Source of the DNA: Nocardioides albus
GTDB taxonomy: Bacteria; Actinomycetota; Actinomycetes; Propionibacteriales; Nocardioidaceae
Reading direction: 5' to 3'
NCBI RefSeq assembly: GCF_014648255.1
Contig: NZ_BMQT01000006.1
Coordinates: forward strand, 1-64,000
DNA: 64,000 nucleotides
Shown piece after piece: positions 54,189 to 62,520 of the stretch. Positions within the stretch are counted from its first letter, which is position 1, and each line of letters opens with the position of its first letter. Below the pieces are notes generated by a model. That model did not search any database, was not told the origin of the DNA, and saw only the letters and a program-made list of their open reading frames with translations. The position numbers were made by a program, and so were the translations under genes.

Positions 54189-55744
54189 GCGACCTCTCCT
54201 TCCATCACGAGGTCCAGGACCTTCGACTCATCGATCTCGGTGGCGGGTCCCTCGTGGACGACGGCACCCTCGCTGATGACGAGGACCCGGTCGGAGAGAC
54301 CGAGCACCTCCTCCACCTCGCTGGACACCACGACCACGGCGACACCTTCGTCGGCCAGGCGGCGGACGAGGTTGTAGATCTCGCTGCGTGCCCCGACATC
54401 GACACCCCGGGTGGGCTCGTCGAGGAGCAGCACCTTGCAGTCGCGCAGCAGCCACCGGGCGAGCACGACCTTCTGCTGGTTGCCGCCGGACAGGTTGCGG
54501 ACCGGCCGGTCCACCCCGGCAGGACGTACGTCGAGCGAGCGGGTGAGCTCCTCGGCGGCGCGGCGCTCGGCGCCGCTGTCCAGGAAGCTCGCCTTGGAGA
54601 ACCGGCCCAGGGACGAGATCGTCACATTGCGGTAGACCGCCTGGTCGAGCAGCAGCCCCTGGCTCTTGCGCTCCTCCGGAGCCAGACCGACCCCGGCGGC
54701 GACCGCGGCACGGACCGAGCCGCCGCGCAGCCGGCGGCCGTTGATGGTGACCGTGCCGGTGGTCGAGCGGCGGGCGCCGTAGATGGTCTCCAGGATCTCC
54801 GAGCGACCGGAGCCGACCAGGCCGGCCAGACCGACGATCTCGCCGGCGTGGACGCGCAGGTCGACGTCGTGGAAGCGGTCGCCGGACAGGCCGCTGGCCT
54901 CGAGCACCGGCGCGGCGTCCTGACTGGGGCGGGTCGCGGGACGCTCGGGGAAGACGTACTCGATCTCGCGACCGGTCATCAGGGTGATCAGCTCGGAGGT
55001 CGGGGTCTCCGCGACCGAGAGCCCAGTGGCCACGGTGCGGCCGTCCTTGAGGACCGTGATCCGGTCGCCGATCTGGCGGATCTCCTCGAGGCGGTGGGAG
55101 ATGTAGATGATCGCGACGCCCTCGGCGGTGAGGCCGCGGACCACCCGGAAGAGGTTGTCGACCTCCTCCTGGTCGAGGACCGCGGACGGCTCGTCGAGGA
55201 TGAGCAGCCGGGTGTCGTGGGAGAGAGCGCGCGCCATGCTGACGATCTGCTGCCCGGCCGGTGAGAGATCCCCGACCAGGCGGTTCGGGTCGACCTCGCT
55301 GTGGCCGAGCCGGGCCAGGATCGCGCGCACCCGCTGGGTGGCCTCGGCACGACGGCTGAACCCGGCGGTCGCGAGCTCGTGCCCGAGGAAGACGTTCTCG
55401 GTGACGGTGAGCCCCGGAACCAGGTCGAGCTCCTGGTAGATGGTCGAGATGCCCCGCTTCATGGCGGCGACCGGCGTGGTCAGCCGGACCGGCTCGCCCT
55501 CCCAGCGGATCTCCCCCTCGTCGGGCTGGTACGACGCGGAGAGCACTTTGATCAGGGTCGACTTGCCGGCACCGTTCTGCCCGAGCAGACAGTGCACCTC
55601 GCCCGCGCGGACGTCGAGGTCGACGCCGCCGAGAGCGAGCACGCCCGGGAACCGCTTCACGATCCCGGTCATCTGGAGCAGTGCGTCACCCCCGTCTGCC
55701 CGGGCGGCGGGGCCGTCCGGCGACGGCTCTGGGGTTTGGGTCAT
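54185..55744 (-). CDS. RbsA-like double ABC ATPase
   Basis: A 519-residue sugar-ABC ATPase with two nucleotide-binding domains. Domain 1 has Walker A GQNGAGKST, signature LSPAGQQ and Walker B LLILDEPSAVLD. Domain 2 has a degenerate Walker A (GLVGSGRSE), signature LSGGNQQK and Walker B VLLLDEPTRGVD. This asymmetry is usual for the RbsA/MglA group. Overlaps of four bases with the ROK gene upstream and the permease gene downstream show tight coupling. Confidence 0.95.
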   Translation of the reverse strand: MTQTPEPSPDGPAARADGGDALLQMTGIVKRFPGVLALGGVDLDVRAGEVHCLLGQNGAGKSTLIKVLSASYQPDEGEIRWEGEPVRLTTPVAAMKRGISTIYQELDLVPGLTVTENVFLGHELATAGFSRRAEATQRVRAILARLGHSEVDPNRLVGDLSPAGQQIVSMARALSHDTRLLILDEPSAVLDQEEVDNLFRVVRGLTAEGVAIIYISHRLEEIRQIGDRITVLKDGRTVATGLSVAETPTSELITLMTGREIEYVFPERPATRPSQDAAPVLEASGLSGDRFHDVDLRVHAGEIVGLAGLVGSGRSEILETIYGARRSTTGTVTINGRRLRGGSVRAAVAAGVGLAPEERKSQGLLLDQAVYRNVTISSLGRFSKASFLDSGAERRAAEELTRSLDVRPAGVDRPVRNLSGGNQQKVVLARWLLRDCKVLLLDEPTRGVDVGARSEIYNLVRRLADEGVAVVVVSSEVEEVLGLSDRVLVISEGAVVHEGPATEIDESKVLDLVMEGEVA

Positions 55745-57030
55745 CGGGTTCCTCCGTGCAGTTCAGCGAGAGCGGTGGGATCGGAGAGCAGCGGCTCGAG
55801 GGAGACCAGCGCGCCGCCGCGGACTGCGGCGGTCGGGCCGAAGGCTGAGATCGCGACCCGGGTGCCACCGGCACGCGGCGCGAGCACGTCGGCGGCGAGC
55901 CGGGCCTCGAGCGCCGGAAGGAGCCACTCGCCGAGGACGGCGAAGTAGCCGCTGAGCACGACAGTGCCGGGGTTGAGCGTGTTGACCAGGACCGCGGCGC
56001 CGGTGCCGAGCCAGGAACCGACCTCCTCCAGCGCGGCCAAGGTGCGTCCGTCTGCGAGCCGGGCCCGCTCGACCAGGGTGGCGAGCCGCTCCTCCAGGGT
56101 CAGCGCGGGGTCGCGAACCGGGTCGTCGGGATCGGTCGCCGCCTCGAGGAGCGCCCGCAGGCCGACCACGGTCTCCCAGCAGCCGGTGCGGCCACAGCCG
56201 CAGAGGCGACCGCGCGGGTCGACCGGGAGATGGCCGATCTCGCCGGCCCAGCCGTGCCGGCCGGGTGCCACCCGGCCGCCGCTGACGATGGCACCACCCA
56301 GGCCGACCTCGCCGTAGAGCACGACCATGTCGGCACGGTCGGCGAGATCAGCGGGGTCGGAGTGGGCTGAGCCGGTCGGCTCGAGCTCGGCGGTGGCAGC
56401 CAGAGTCGCCTCGTTGGCCACCCGCACCGGGGGCACCGGCGAGGCGGTGGTGGCCAGCCGGCGGCGTACCTCCTCGGCGACGTCGACGTCGCGCCAGCCG
56501 AGGTTGGGGGCGAGCGTGACGAGCTGCGTGGTGGCGTCGACGAGACCGGCAACGCCGACGGTGATGCCGGTGACGGTGGACCCGGCGGTCCGTGCCTCGG
56601 CAAGCGCGTCGGCGACCAGGTCGGCGACCTCGTCCAGGACACCGTCCGGCGGAAGGCTCCGGCCGTCGATGCCGCGGCGGGCCTCGGCGATCACGGTGCC
56701 GGACAGGTCGAGGGCCACGACGGCGAGGTGGTCGACGTTGATCTCGGCACCCACACCGCACACGGCACCGCCGACGAGACGGACCTGGATTCCCGGGCGG
56801 CCGGCACCGCGGCGCCCGGCGTCCTCGCAGGAGACCAGCCCGAGCTCGGCGAGCTCGTCGACCAGCCCGGTCGCTACCGAGCGGGTCAGCCCGGTCTCCT
56901 CGGCCAGGCGGCCGCGCGACCGCGGCCCGCCGTCGCGCAGCGATCGGAGCAGCAGGCCAAGGCGGGCCGTCCGGACGGCGGCCGGGTCTGCGGTCGCGGA
57001 GACCCGCACGATGATGTCTGCGTCGCGCAT
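55741..57030 (-). CDS. ROK-family transcriptional regulator
   Basis: A 429-residue ROK (NagC/XylR type) protein. An N-terminal winged helix-turn-helix (~20-75, GRLAEETGLTRSVATGLVDE) is followed by a sugar-kinase-like domain with GHLPVDPRGR and the zinc motif CGCGRTGC. It is the first gene of the locus and is coupled to the ATPase gene, so it is most likely its own regulator, responding to the imported sugar. The start is the ATG at 57030 with AGGAGG five bases upstream. Confidence 0.93.
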   Translation of the reverse strand: MRDADIIVRVSATADPAAVRTARLGLLLRSLRDGGPRSRGRLAEETGLTRSVATGLVDELAELGLVSCEDAGRRGAGRPGIQVRLVGGAVCGVGAEINVDHLAVVALDLSGTVIAEARRGIDGRSLPPDGVLDEVADLVADALAEARTAGSTVTGITVGVAGLVDATTQLVTLAPNLGWRDVDVAEEVRRRLATTASPVPPVRVANEATLAATAELEPTGSAHSDPADLADRADMVVLYGEVGLGGAIVSGGRVAPGRHGWAGEIGHLPVDPRGRLCGCGRTGCWETVVGLRALLEAATDPDDPVRDPALTLEERLATLVERARLADGRTLAALEEVGSWLGTGAAVLVNTLNPGTVVLSGYFAVLGEWLLPALEARLAADVLAPRAGGTRVAISAFGPTAAVRGGALVSLEPLLSDPTALAELHGGTR

Positions 57031-57178
57031 GGTGGCCTCCTGTCCGGCGATCGGGGGTCGGGTCGTTGAATCTGGAGTCGGTGAGCACCGACTTGTGATG
57101 ACAGTCACAGAATTCGGTGCCCGGAAGACAAACTAGTGACCTCCGGCACGTTCTACAACCCCTAGATGGCGGTTTCTG

Positions 57179-57218
57179 CAAAGTTTGTGTCAGACTTTGA
57201 AAAGTTATTGGACAAAGT
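57179..57218 (-). promoter_or_regulatory. Candidate ROK operator array
   Basis: Three alternating half-sites, CAAAGT (57179-57184), ACTTTG (57194-57199) and CAAAGT (57213-57218), form two overlapping inverted repeats upstream of the ROK/ABC locus. Placement 150-190 bp before the ROK start fits an operator in its promoter region. No clear -35/-10 pair was found. Confidence 0.5.
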
Positions 57219-57220
57219 AA

Positions 57221-57262
57221 CGAGAGGGGCACCCGGCCATGGTCGGCCGGATGCCCCTCTCG
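57221..57262 (-). terminator. Terminator of the sugar dehydrogenase gene
   Basis: An 18-bp stem with one mismatch (57221-57238 with 57245-57262), 15 bp after the dehydrogenase stop, followed on the transcribed strand by TTACTTTG. It separates this gene from the ROK/ABC locus. Confidence 0.87.
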
Positions 57263-57277
57263 AGTCGTCCGCGAGGA

Positions 57278-59407
57278 TCACTCGCTGGGAGCGATCACCA
57301 CCTCGTCACTACCGGTGAGCGCCGGGATGTCGCCGACGCCCGGGTCGGTGTACTCCGCCACGAAGACGGCATTCAGGTCGTCCTGCCCGGGGTCGTGGCC
57401 GCCAGGGACGGTCGTCACGATCGAGCCGCTGCAGCCGTTCGCGGTGGTCTGCGGGTGCCCGTGCTCGTCGTGGCCCAGGACGTACGTCACCGAGACCCGG
57501 TCACAGTCGACCGCCTGGTCGTCGGCCACCTCGACCTGGAACTGGACGGTGTCACCGAAGTGGAACGCCTCCCCTGGAGCGGGGCTGGTGGTCAGGGTGA
57601 CCACCGGCACGTCGTTGCCGACGATCACGTCGACGTCGGCCGAGGCGTGCTTGCCCCGACCGGCCTTGCCCTTGTCGGTGACGGTCAGGGTCGCGCGGTA
57701 CGCCCCCGGCTTCTCGTAGGTGTGAGTGGCGGTCTTCCCGGTGGCGTCGAAGGTGCCGTCCCCGTCGAAGTCCCACTGGTAGGTGAGCCGGTCGCCGTCG
57801 GGATCGGTCGTCCCGGCGCTGTCGAAGGCGACGGTCAGCGGCGGCTGACCGGCGGTCTTGTCGGCGCTGATGACCGGCTTCGGGCTGTGGTTGCCGGTGC
57901 GGGCGATGTAGTCGATCCGGGAGACCTGGGCCTCCTCGTTCTCGCTGAAGAACCCGTCGCCGTACTCGAGCATGTAGAGCGAGCCGTCCTTGCCGAACTC
58001 CAGGTCCATCACGTTGTCCGTGGCGAACGTGGAGAGCACGGACTCGATGCCGGTGAGCTCGCCGTCGGCGTCGAGCCGCATGCCCTTGATGTAGTCCCGG
58101 CCCCACTCCGCGAACAGCGGAACACCGTCGTAGTACTCAGGCCAGGCGCCGGAGCGCGGGTCCTTGGTCGCCGACTTCTGGAAGTCGTACGCCGGGCCGG
58201 CCATCGGGGCGATGCCGCCCGTACCGAGCTCAGGGAACTGCTCGGACTGGCCGTAGGTGTACCAGACGGTCGGCTGGGTGACCGGCGGGAGCTCGGTCAG
58301 ACCGGTGTTGTGCCGAGAGTCGTTGATCGGGGCGTCACAGTCGAAGGCCGGTCCCGAGGTCCCGGTCGCGAAGTCGTAGTCGCGGTAGGGCATCTCGGCG
58401 GTCGCGCACAGCGGCCAGCCGTAGTTGGCCGGCTCCGAGACGACGGTCCACTTGCCCTGACCCGACGGCCCGCGCTCGGGGTTCGCCGCGGAGGCGTCGG
58501 GTGAGTAGTCGGCCACGTAGACGCGGTCGGTCTGCGGGTCGATCTCGATCCGGAACGGGTTGCGCAGGCCCATCGCGTAGATCTCCGGGCGGGTCTTGTC
58601 GGTGCCCGGCGCGAACAGGTTCCCGGCGGGGACGGTGTAGCCGCCGCCTGCCTTCGGCTTGATCCGGAGGAGCTTGCCGCGCAGGTCGTCGGTGTTGGCG
58701 GCCGTACGCCGCGCATCGAAGGCGGGGCTTCGGTTCTCGCGGTCGTCGAGCGGGGCGTACCCGTCGGACTGGAACGGGTCGGTGTCGTCGCCGGTGGCGA
58801 GGATCAGGTTGCCCGCGGAGTCGAAGACGATGTCGCCGCCGACGTGGCAGCAGCGCCCCCGGTCCACCGGTACGTCGATGATCTGCTGCTCGGTGGAGAG
58901 GTCGATCTTGCCGCCGGCGTACTGGTAGCGCGAGAGTCGGATCGCGCCCTTGAAGGGCTCGAAGTCGGCCGGCGAGCCGTACTCGGGCGCGTCACCCTCG
59001 TTGACGTCCGGCGTGGCCGGGTCGTCGACAGGGGTGTTCATGGGCGGCGAGTAGTAGACGTAGACCCACTTGTTGGTCCGGCCGTTGTATCCAGGGTCCA
59101 GAGCGATGCTCTGCAGACCCTCCTCGTCGTGCTGGTAGACATCGAACTGGGCTGCGACGCTGTTGACGCCGGTGTCGGCGTCGTTGAGCCACACCTTTCC
59201 TGCCCGGGTGGTGTGGAGGACGTCCCCGTTGGGCAGGACCGCGAGGTCCATCGGCTCACCGGGGCGGTCGTTGAGGGTGACCTTCTCGAAGTCCGTGTCC
59301 GGCGGTGGGGCAGCCGAGGGGGCCGCGTCCGCGGACGTCGTGAGGGGGAGAACCAGGAGGCCGGAGACCACGGTGGTGGCGACGCTCCAGAGGGTGAATC
59401 TGCGCAC
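57278..59407 (-). CDS. Secreted PQQ-dependent-type sugar dehydrogenase with PKD domain
   Basis: A 709-residue exported protein. Signal peptide ~1-29 (ends SADAA). A six-bladed-propeller glucose/sorbosone dehydrogenase domain covers ~40-520 (PMDLAVLPNGDVLHTTRAGK, RCCHVGGDIVFDSAGNLILA, EIYAMGLRNPFRIEIDP). A PKD domain (~530-620) carries DPDGDRLTYQWDFDGDG, and a further Ig-like segment ends the protein. Related proteins occur next to ThuA genes. Probable extracellular oxidation of a sugar or cyclitol; cofactor use is inferred from the family only. Confidence 0.88.
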   Translation of the reverse strand: MRRFTLWSVATTVVSGLLVLPLTTSADAAPSAAPPPDTDFEKVTLNDRPGEPMDLAVLPNGDVLHTTRAGKVWLNDADTGVNSVAAQFDVYQHDEEGLQSIALDPGYNGRTNKWVYVYYSPPMNTPVDDPATPDVNEGDAPEYGSPADFEPFKGAIRLSRYQYAGGKIDLSTEQQIIDVPVDRGRCCHVGGDIVFDSAGNLILATGDDTDPFQSDGYAPLDDRENRSPAFDARRTAANTDDLRGKLLRIKPKAGGGYTVPAGNLFAPGTDKTRPEIYAMGLRNPFRIEIDPQTDRVYVADYSPDASAANPERGPSGQGKWTVVSEPANYGWPLCATAEMPYRDYDFATGTSGPAFDCDAPINDSRHNTGLTELPPVTQPTVWYTYGQSEQFPELGTGGIAPMAGPAYDFQKSATKDPRSGAWPEYYDGVPLFAEWGRDYIKGMRLDADGELTGIESVLSTFATDNVMDLEFGKDGSLYMLEYGDGFFSENEEAQVSRIDYIARTGNHSPKPVISADKTAGQPPLTVAFDSAGTTDPDGDRLTYQWDFDGDGTFDATGKTATHTYEKPGAYRATLTVTDKGKAGRGKHASADVDVIVGNDVPVVTLTTSPAPGEAFHFGDTVQFQVEVADDQAVDCDRVSVTYVLGHDEHGHPQTTANGCSGSIVTTVPGGHDPGQDDLNAVFVAEYTDPGVGDIPALTGSDEVVIAPSE

Positions 59408-59491
59408 GGTCCATCTCCTTCTCTCGCTGTCGTGGAAGGGAGCGAGATCGCTGGCGAACGTAGCGATGTGACGCGGGTCACGTCAAGCAAG

Positions 59492-59507
59492 TTGCGAACT
59501 TTCGCAA
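59492..59507 (-). promoter_or_regulatory. Candidate operator before the sugar dehydrogenase
   Basis: TTGCGAA-CT-TTCGCAA is a perfect 7-bp inverted repeat 85 bp upstream of the dehydrogenase start, followed by a TTTTCGAAAG palindrome. A site for the ROK protein encoded just upstream is the likely reading. Confidence 0.5.
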
Positions 59508-59562
59508 GGTGTTTTCGAAAGATGAGACGATGTGACGCCCTCGAGGCGACAGAAGGGCGGGT

Positions 59563-60768
59563 TTACGCCTCGCCGCTGCTGGGGGCGTAGACCGAGGCGC
59601 TGATCAGGTGAGCAGCGCCGATGACGCCACCCTCGTCCCCCAGCTCGCTGAGCACGATGGGGAGGTTGCCGGTCGCCAGGGGCAGCGAGCGACGGTAGGT
59701 CACGCTGCGGATCTCGGCGAGCAGCCCATGACCGAGCTTGCTGACCCGTCCGCCGATGACGATGAGCCCGGGGTTGAAGAACGACACCAGGCTGGCGAGC
59801 ACCTGGCCGATGCGATGACCGCTCTCACGGATGAGCTGGACCGCCTGGGCATCGCCGCGGGCCACCGCGACGGCGATGTCCTCCGCGCTCAGCTCACCCT
59901 TCTCGGCGAGCAGCTCGGCCAGCACCGGGGAGCGTCCGGAGCGGGCCGCGGCGAGCGCCTCGCGGGCCAGGGCCGCTCCCCCGGAGAAGGCTTCCAGGCA
60001 ACCGGTGTTGCCGCAGGCACACGTGGGCCCGAAGTCCTCGACCCGGATGTGGCCGATGTCGCCGGCGCAGCCGTCGACGCCGCGGTAGAGCTCCCCGTCG
60101 ACGACGATCCCGCAGCCGATGCCGGTGCCGATCTTGACGTAGAGGAAGTCGCGCGCGGTGCGGGCGACTCCGGCGTGCTGCTCCCCCGCCGCGAGCACGT
60201 TCACGTCGTTGTCGAGCACGACCGGGCAGCCCAGCTCACGCGCGACCGCGTCCCGCACCGGGTAGCCGTCCCAGCCCGGCATGATCGGCGGTGACACCGA
60301 GACGCCACGGTGGAAGTCGACCGGCCCAGGTACGCCGACGCCCGCGCCCATCGGCTCGGAGACGCCGTGCTCGTCCAGGAGCGTACGGACCTCGTCGAGC
60401 GCGGTCGCCAGGACGTTCTCCGGACCGCTGCGGATGTCGCAGGCCCGGGTGCGGGTCTCGATCACCGACAGCCGGCCGTCGGTGAGTCCGACCGACATGC
60501 TTGTGGCACCGATCGAGATGCCGACGAACCGGATGTCCGGCGCGAGGTCGACCAGGGTCGAGCGCCGTCCACCTCGGGAGGCCGCCGGCCCGACCTCATG
60601 GGCCATGCCCAGCTCGGTCAGCCTGCCGACCTCGGCCGCGATCGTGGTGCGAGAGACGCTCAGCCGGTCGGCGAGCTGCACCCGCGAGAGCGGACCCTCG
60701 TCGCGGAGCTGGGCGAGCAGTCGGGCCTGCATGGAGGTCTCGGCCCGACCGGCGAGTGAATGGCGCAT
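59563..60768 (-). CDS. ROK-family transcriptional regulator (second)
   Basis: A 401-residue ROK regulator with a winged helix-turn-helix (~12-60, VQLADRLSVSRTTIAAEVGR), a sugar-kinase-like domain (IGTGIGCGIVVDGELYRG) and the zinc site GHIRVEDFGPTCACGNTGC. It is encoded directly upstream of the sugar dehydrogenase on the same strand and probably controls it through the palindrome at 59492. The start at 60768 has CAGGA eight bases upstream; an ATG at 60792 is possible. Confidence 0.92.
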   Translation of the reverse strand: MRHSLAGRAETSMQARLLAQLRDEGPLSRVQLADRLSVSRTTIAAEVGRLTELGMAHEVGPAASRGGRRSTLVDLAPDIRFVGISIGATSMSVGLTDGRLSVIETRTRACDIRSGPENVLATALDEVRTLLDEHGVSEPMGAGVGVPGPVDFHRGVSVSPPIMPGWDGYPVRDAVARELGCPVVLDNDVNVLAAGEQHAGVARTARDFLYVKIGTGIGCGIVVDGELYRGVDGCAGDIGHIRVEDFGPTCACGNTGCLEAFSGGAALAREALAAARSGRSPVLAELLAEKGELSAEDIAVAVARGDAQAVQLIRESGHRIGQVLASLVSFFNPGLIVIGGRVSKLGHGLLAEIRSVTYRRSLPLATGNLPIVLSELGDEGGVIGAAHLISASVYAPSSGEA

Positions 60769-60818
60769 ACCGGCGATCCTGCCATGTGACACCGGTGGAT
60801 CGACATGTGCGTCGACGG

Positions 60819-61970
60819 CTAGCCCAGGAGCGCGTCGACGAAGGCCTCGGGCGTGAACGGAGCCAGGTCGTCGGGGCCCTCGCCGAGGCCGACGAGCTTG
60901 ACCGGGACGCCGAGCTCGCGCTGGACGGCGACGACGATGCCGCCCTTGGCGGAGCCGTCGAGCTTGGTGAGGACGATGCCGCTGACGGCGACGGCCTCGC
61001 TGAAGACGCGGGCCTGGATGAGGCCGTTCTGGCCGGTGGTCGCATCGAGGACGAGCAGGACCTCGGTGACCGGGGTCTGCTTCTCGATGACTCGCTTGAC
61101 CTTGCCGAGCTCGTCCATCAGGCCGGCCTTGTTCTGCAGGCGTCCGGCGGTGTCGACGATGACCGTGTCGACACCGGTGTCGAGGCCCTCCTTGACCGAG
61201 TCGAAGGCGACGCTGGCCGGGTCGGTTCCCTCCGGGCCGCGGATGACCTCGACGCCGACGCGCTCGCCCCAGGTGGTGAGCTGCTCGGCGGCGGCAGCGC
61301 GGAAGGTGTCGGCAGCACCGAGGACGACCTTGCGGTCCTCGGAGACCAGGATGCGGGCGAGCTTGCCGGTGGTGGTGGTCTTGCCGGTGCCGTTGACGCC
61401 GACCATCAGCACCACGCCGGGGGCGCCGTCGTCGGCACCGCTGACCTGGAGCCGACGGTCCATGTCCGGGTCGACCAGCTTGATCAGCTCTTCGCGCAGC
61501 GCCGCCTTGGGGTCGACCTTGCCGCCCTCGACGCGCAGACGGGTGCGCAGCCCGTCGACCAGCTCCTGGGTCGGCGCGACCCCGATGTCGGCGGTGAGCA
61601 GCAGATCCTCGATCGACTCCCAGGTGTCCTCGTCGAGCTTGTCGGTCGAGAGCAGGTTGAGCAGGCCTCGGCCCAGCGCGTTGGAACCGGCCAGACGCTG
61701 GCGCAGCCGCACCAGGCGAGACGCGGTGCTCTCCGGCTTCTCGATGACCGGAGCGGCCGGCTCGGCCGGCACCGTCTCCGGCTCGGCCCCCTCGACCGAG
61801 GGCTCCTCGACCGTGGGCTCTTCTGGACGTGTGATGACATCGGTCCCCGCCTCGGTCGGCAGCGAACGGCCCTTGCGGCGCCGAGTGGTGGTGACCAGAC
61901 CGGCGATGCCGCCGCCGATGATCGCGACAGCGGCGACCGCGATGATGACGATGAGGGTGACCATGTCCAT
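60819..61970 (-). CDS. ftsY: Signal recognition particle receptor FtsY
   Basis: A 383-residue SRP receptor. It has an N-terminal membrane segment (~5-25) and an acidic linker (~45-80), then the NG domain with GVNGTGKTTTTGKLA, DTAGRLQNKAGLMDEL and TKLDGSAKGG. It receives ribosome-SRP complexes bound to Ffh (encoded at 32994-34556). The start is the ATG at 61970; an in-frame TTG at 61982 and an ATG at 61964 are alternatives. Confidence 0.97.
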   Translation of the reverse strand: MDMVTLIVIIAVAAVAIIGGGIAGLVTTTRRRKGRSLPTEAGTDVITRPEEPTVEEPSVEGAEPETVPAEPAAPVIEKPESTASRLVRLRQRLAGSNALGRGLLNLLSTDKLDEDTWESIEDLLLTADIGVAPTQELVDGLRTRLRVEGGKVDPKAALREELIKLVDPDMDRRLQVSGADDGAPGVVLMVGVNGTGKTTTTGKLARILVSEDRKVVLGAADTFRAAAAEQLTTWGERVGVEVIRGPEGTDPASVAFDSVKEGLDTGVDTVIVDTAGRLQNKAGLMDELGKVKRVIEKQTPVTEVLLVLDATTGQNGLIQARVFSEAVAVSGIVLTKLDGSAKGGIVVAVQRELGVPVKLVGLGEGPDDLAPFTPEAFVDALLG

Positions 61971-61993
61971 GGCATCATCCAATCAAATCCGCA

Positions 61994-62094
61994 CCGAGAC
62001 GTCAGTTCCTGGCCGCGAGAGGTCGGTTTCTGACGCCGAATGGACCATTCGGCGTCAGAAACCGACGCCTCGACGTCAGAAACCGACGTCTCGG
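61994..62094. repeat. Nested palindrome between ftsY and a small membrane gene
   Basis: A perfect 22-bp stem with a single central base (62022-62043 with 62045-62066) inside outer arms CCGAGACGTC/GACGTCTCGG (61994-62003 and 62085-62094). The unit GTCAGAAACCGACG occurs twice directly (62054-62067, 62076-62089) and once inverted in the left arm. Possibly a terminator for the small gene upstream of ftsY, but with a repeat structure beyond that need. Confidence 0.8.
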
Positions 62095-62103
62095 CGCAGG
62101 GGG

Positions 62104-62358
62104 TTAGTCGCGCTCGGGGGTCGGTTCCGCGGAGCCGTCACCGAGCAGCTCGGTGAGATGGTCCTCGCGGCGCTCCTGCAGACGCGTCGCCGGGCTGAGC
62201 GTGGGGGCCGTGTCGACGGCCCGCTCCATCGCCTCACCGAGCTTGGTGGCGTACGGCATCTTCTGTCCGCGGTGGGGGAAGACCGTGTAGACGATCACCA
62301 GTCCGGCCAGCGCGACGATGAGAAGCATCGCCACGAAGATGACAAGGATGGTCAGCAC
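62104..62358 (-). CDS. Small single-pass membrane protein
   Basis: An 84-residue protein with one N-terminal hydrophobic helix (~3-27, ILVIFVAMLLIVALAGLVIV) and a hydrophilic cytoplasmic tail (RGQKMPYATKLGEAMERAVD). I do not recognise a family. It is upstream of ftsY on the same strand, but a large palindrome separates them. A functional link with protein targeting is possible only by position. Confidence 0.75.
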   Translation of the reverse strand: MLTILVIFVAMLLIVALAGLVIVYTVFPHRGQKMPYATKLGEAMERAVDTAPTLSPATRLQERREDHLTELLGDGSAEPTPERD

Positions 62359-62484
62359 TGGCTCGGCCAGCCCCCTTCTGGATACGCACGGACGGCATCA
62401 ACCTTTGCACACCTCGCGCCGCTAGCCCACACCGCCACGCTGCCGCCCGCGGCCGGCGGGGCGTCCGTCGTACGGCGCGGGATC

Positions 62485-62512
62485 TCGACAACGTCCACCG
62501 GGCCGGTAGTGT
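62485..62512 (+). promoter_or_regulatory. Candidate promoter of the GT2 gene
   Basis: A -35 TCGACA (62485-62490), 16-bp spacer and -10 TAGTGT (62507-62512), eight bases before the ATG at 62521, which would give a leaderless or nearly leaderless transcript. Matches to consensus are moderate. Confidence 0.4.
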
Positions 62513-62520
62513 TTCGCGGC

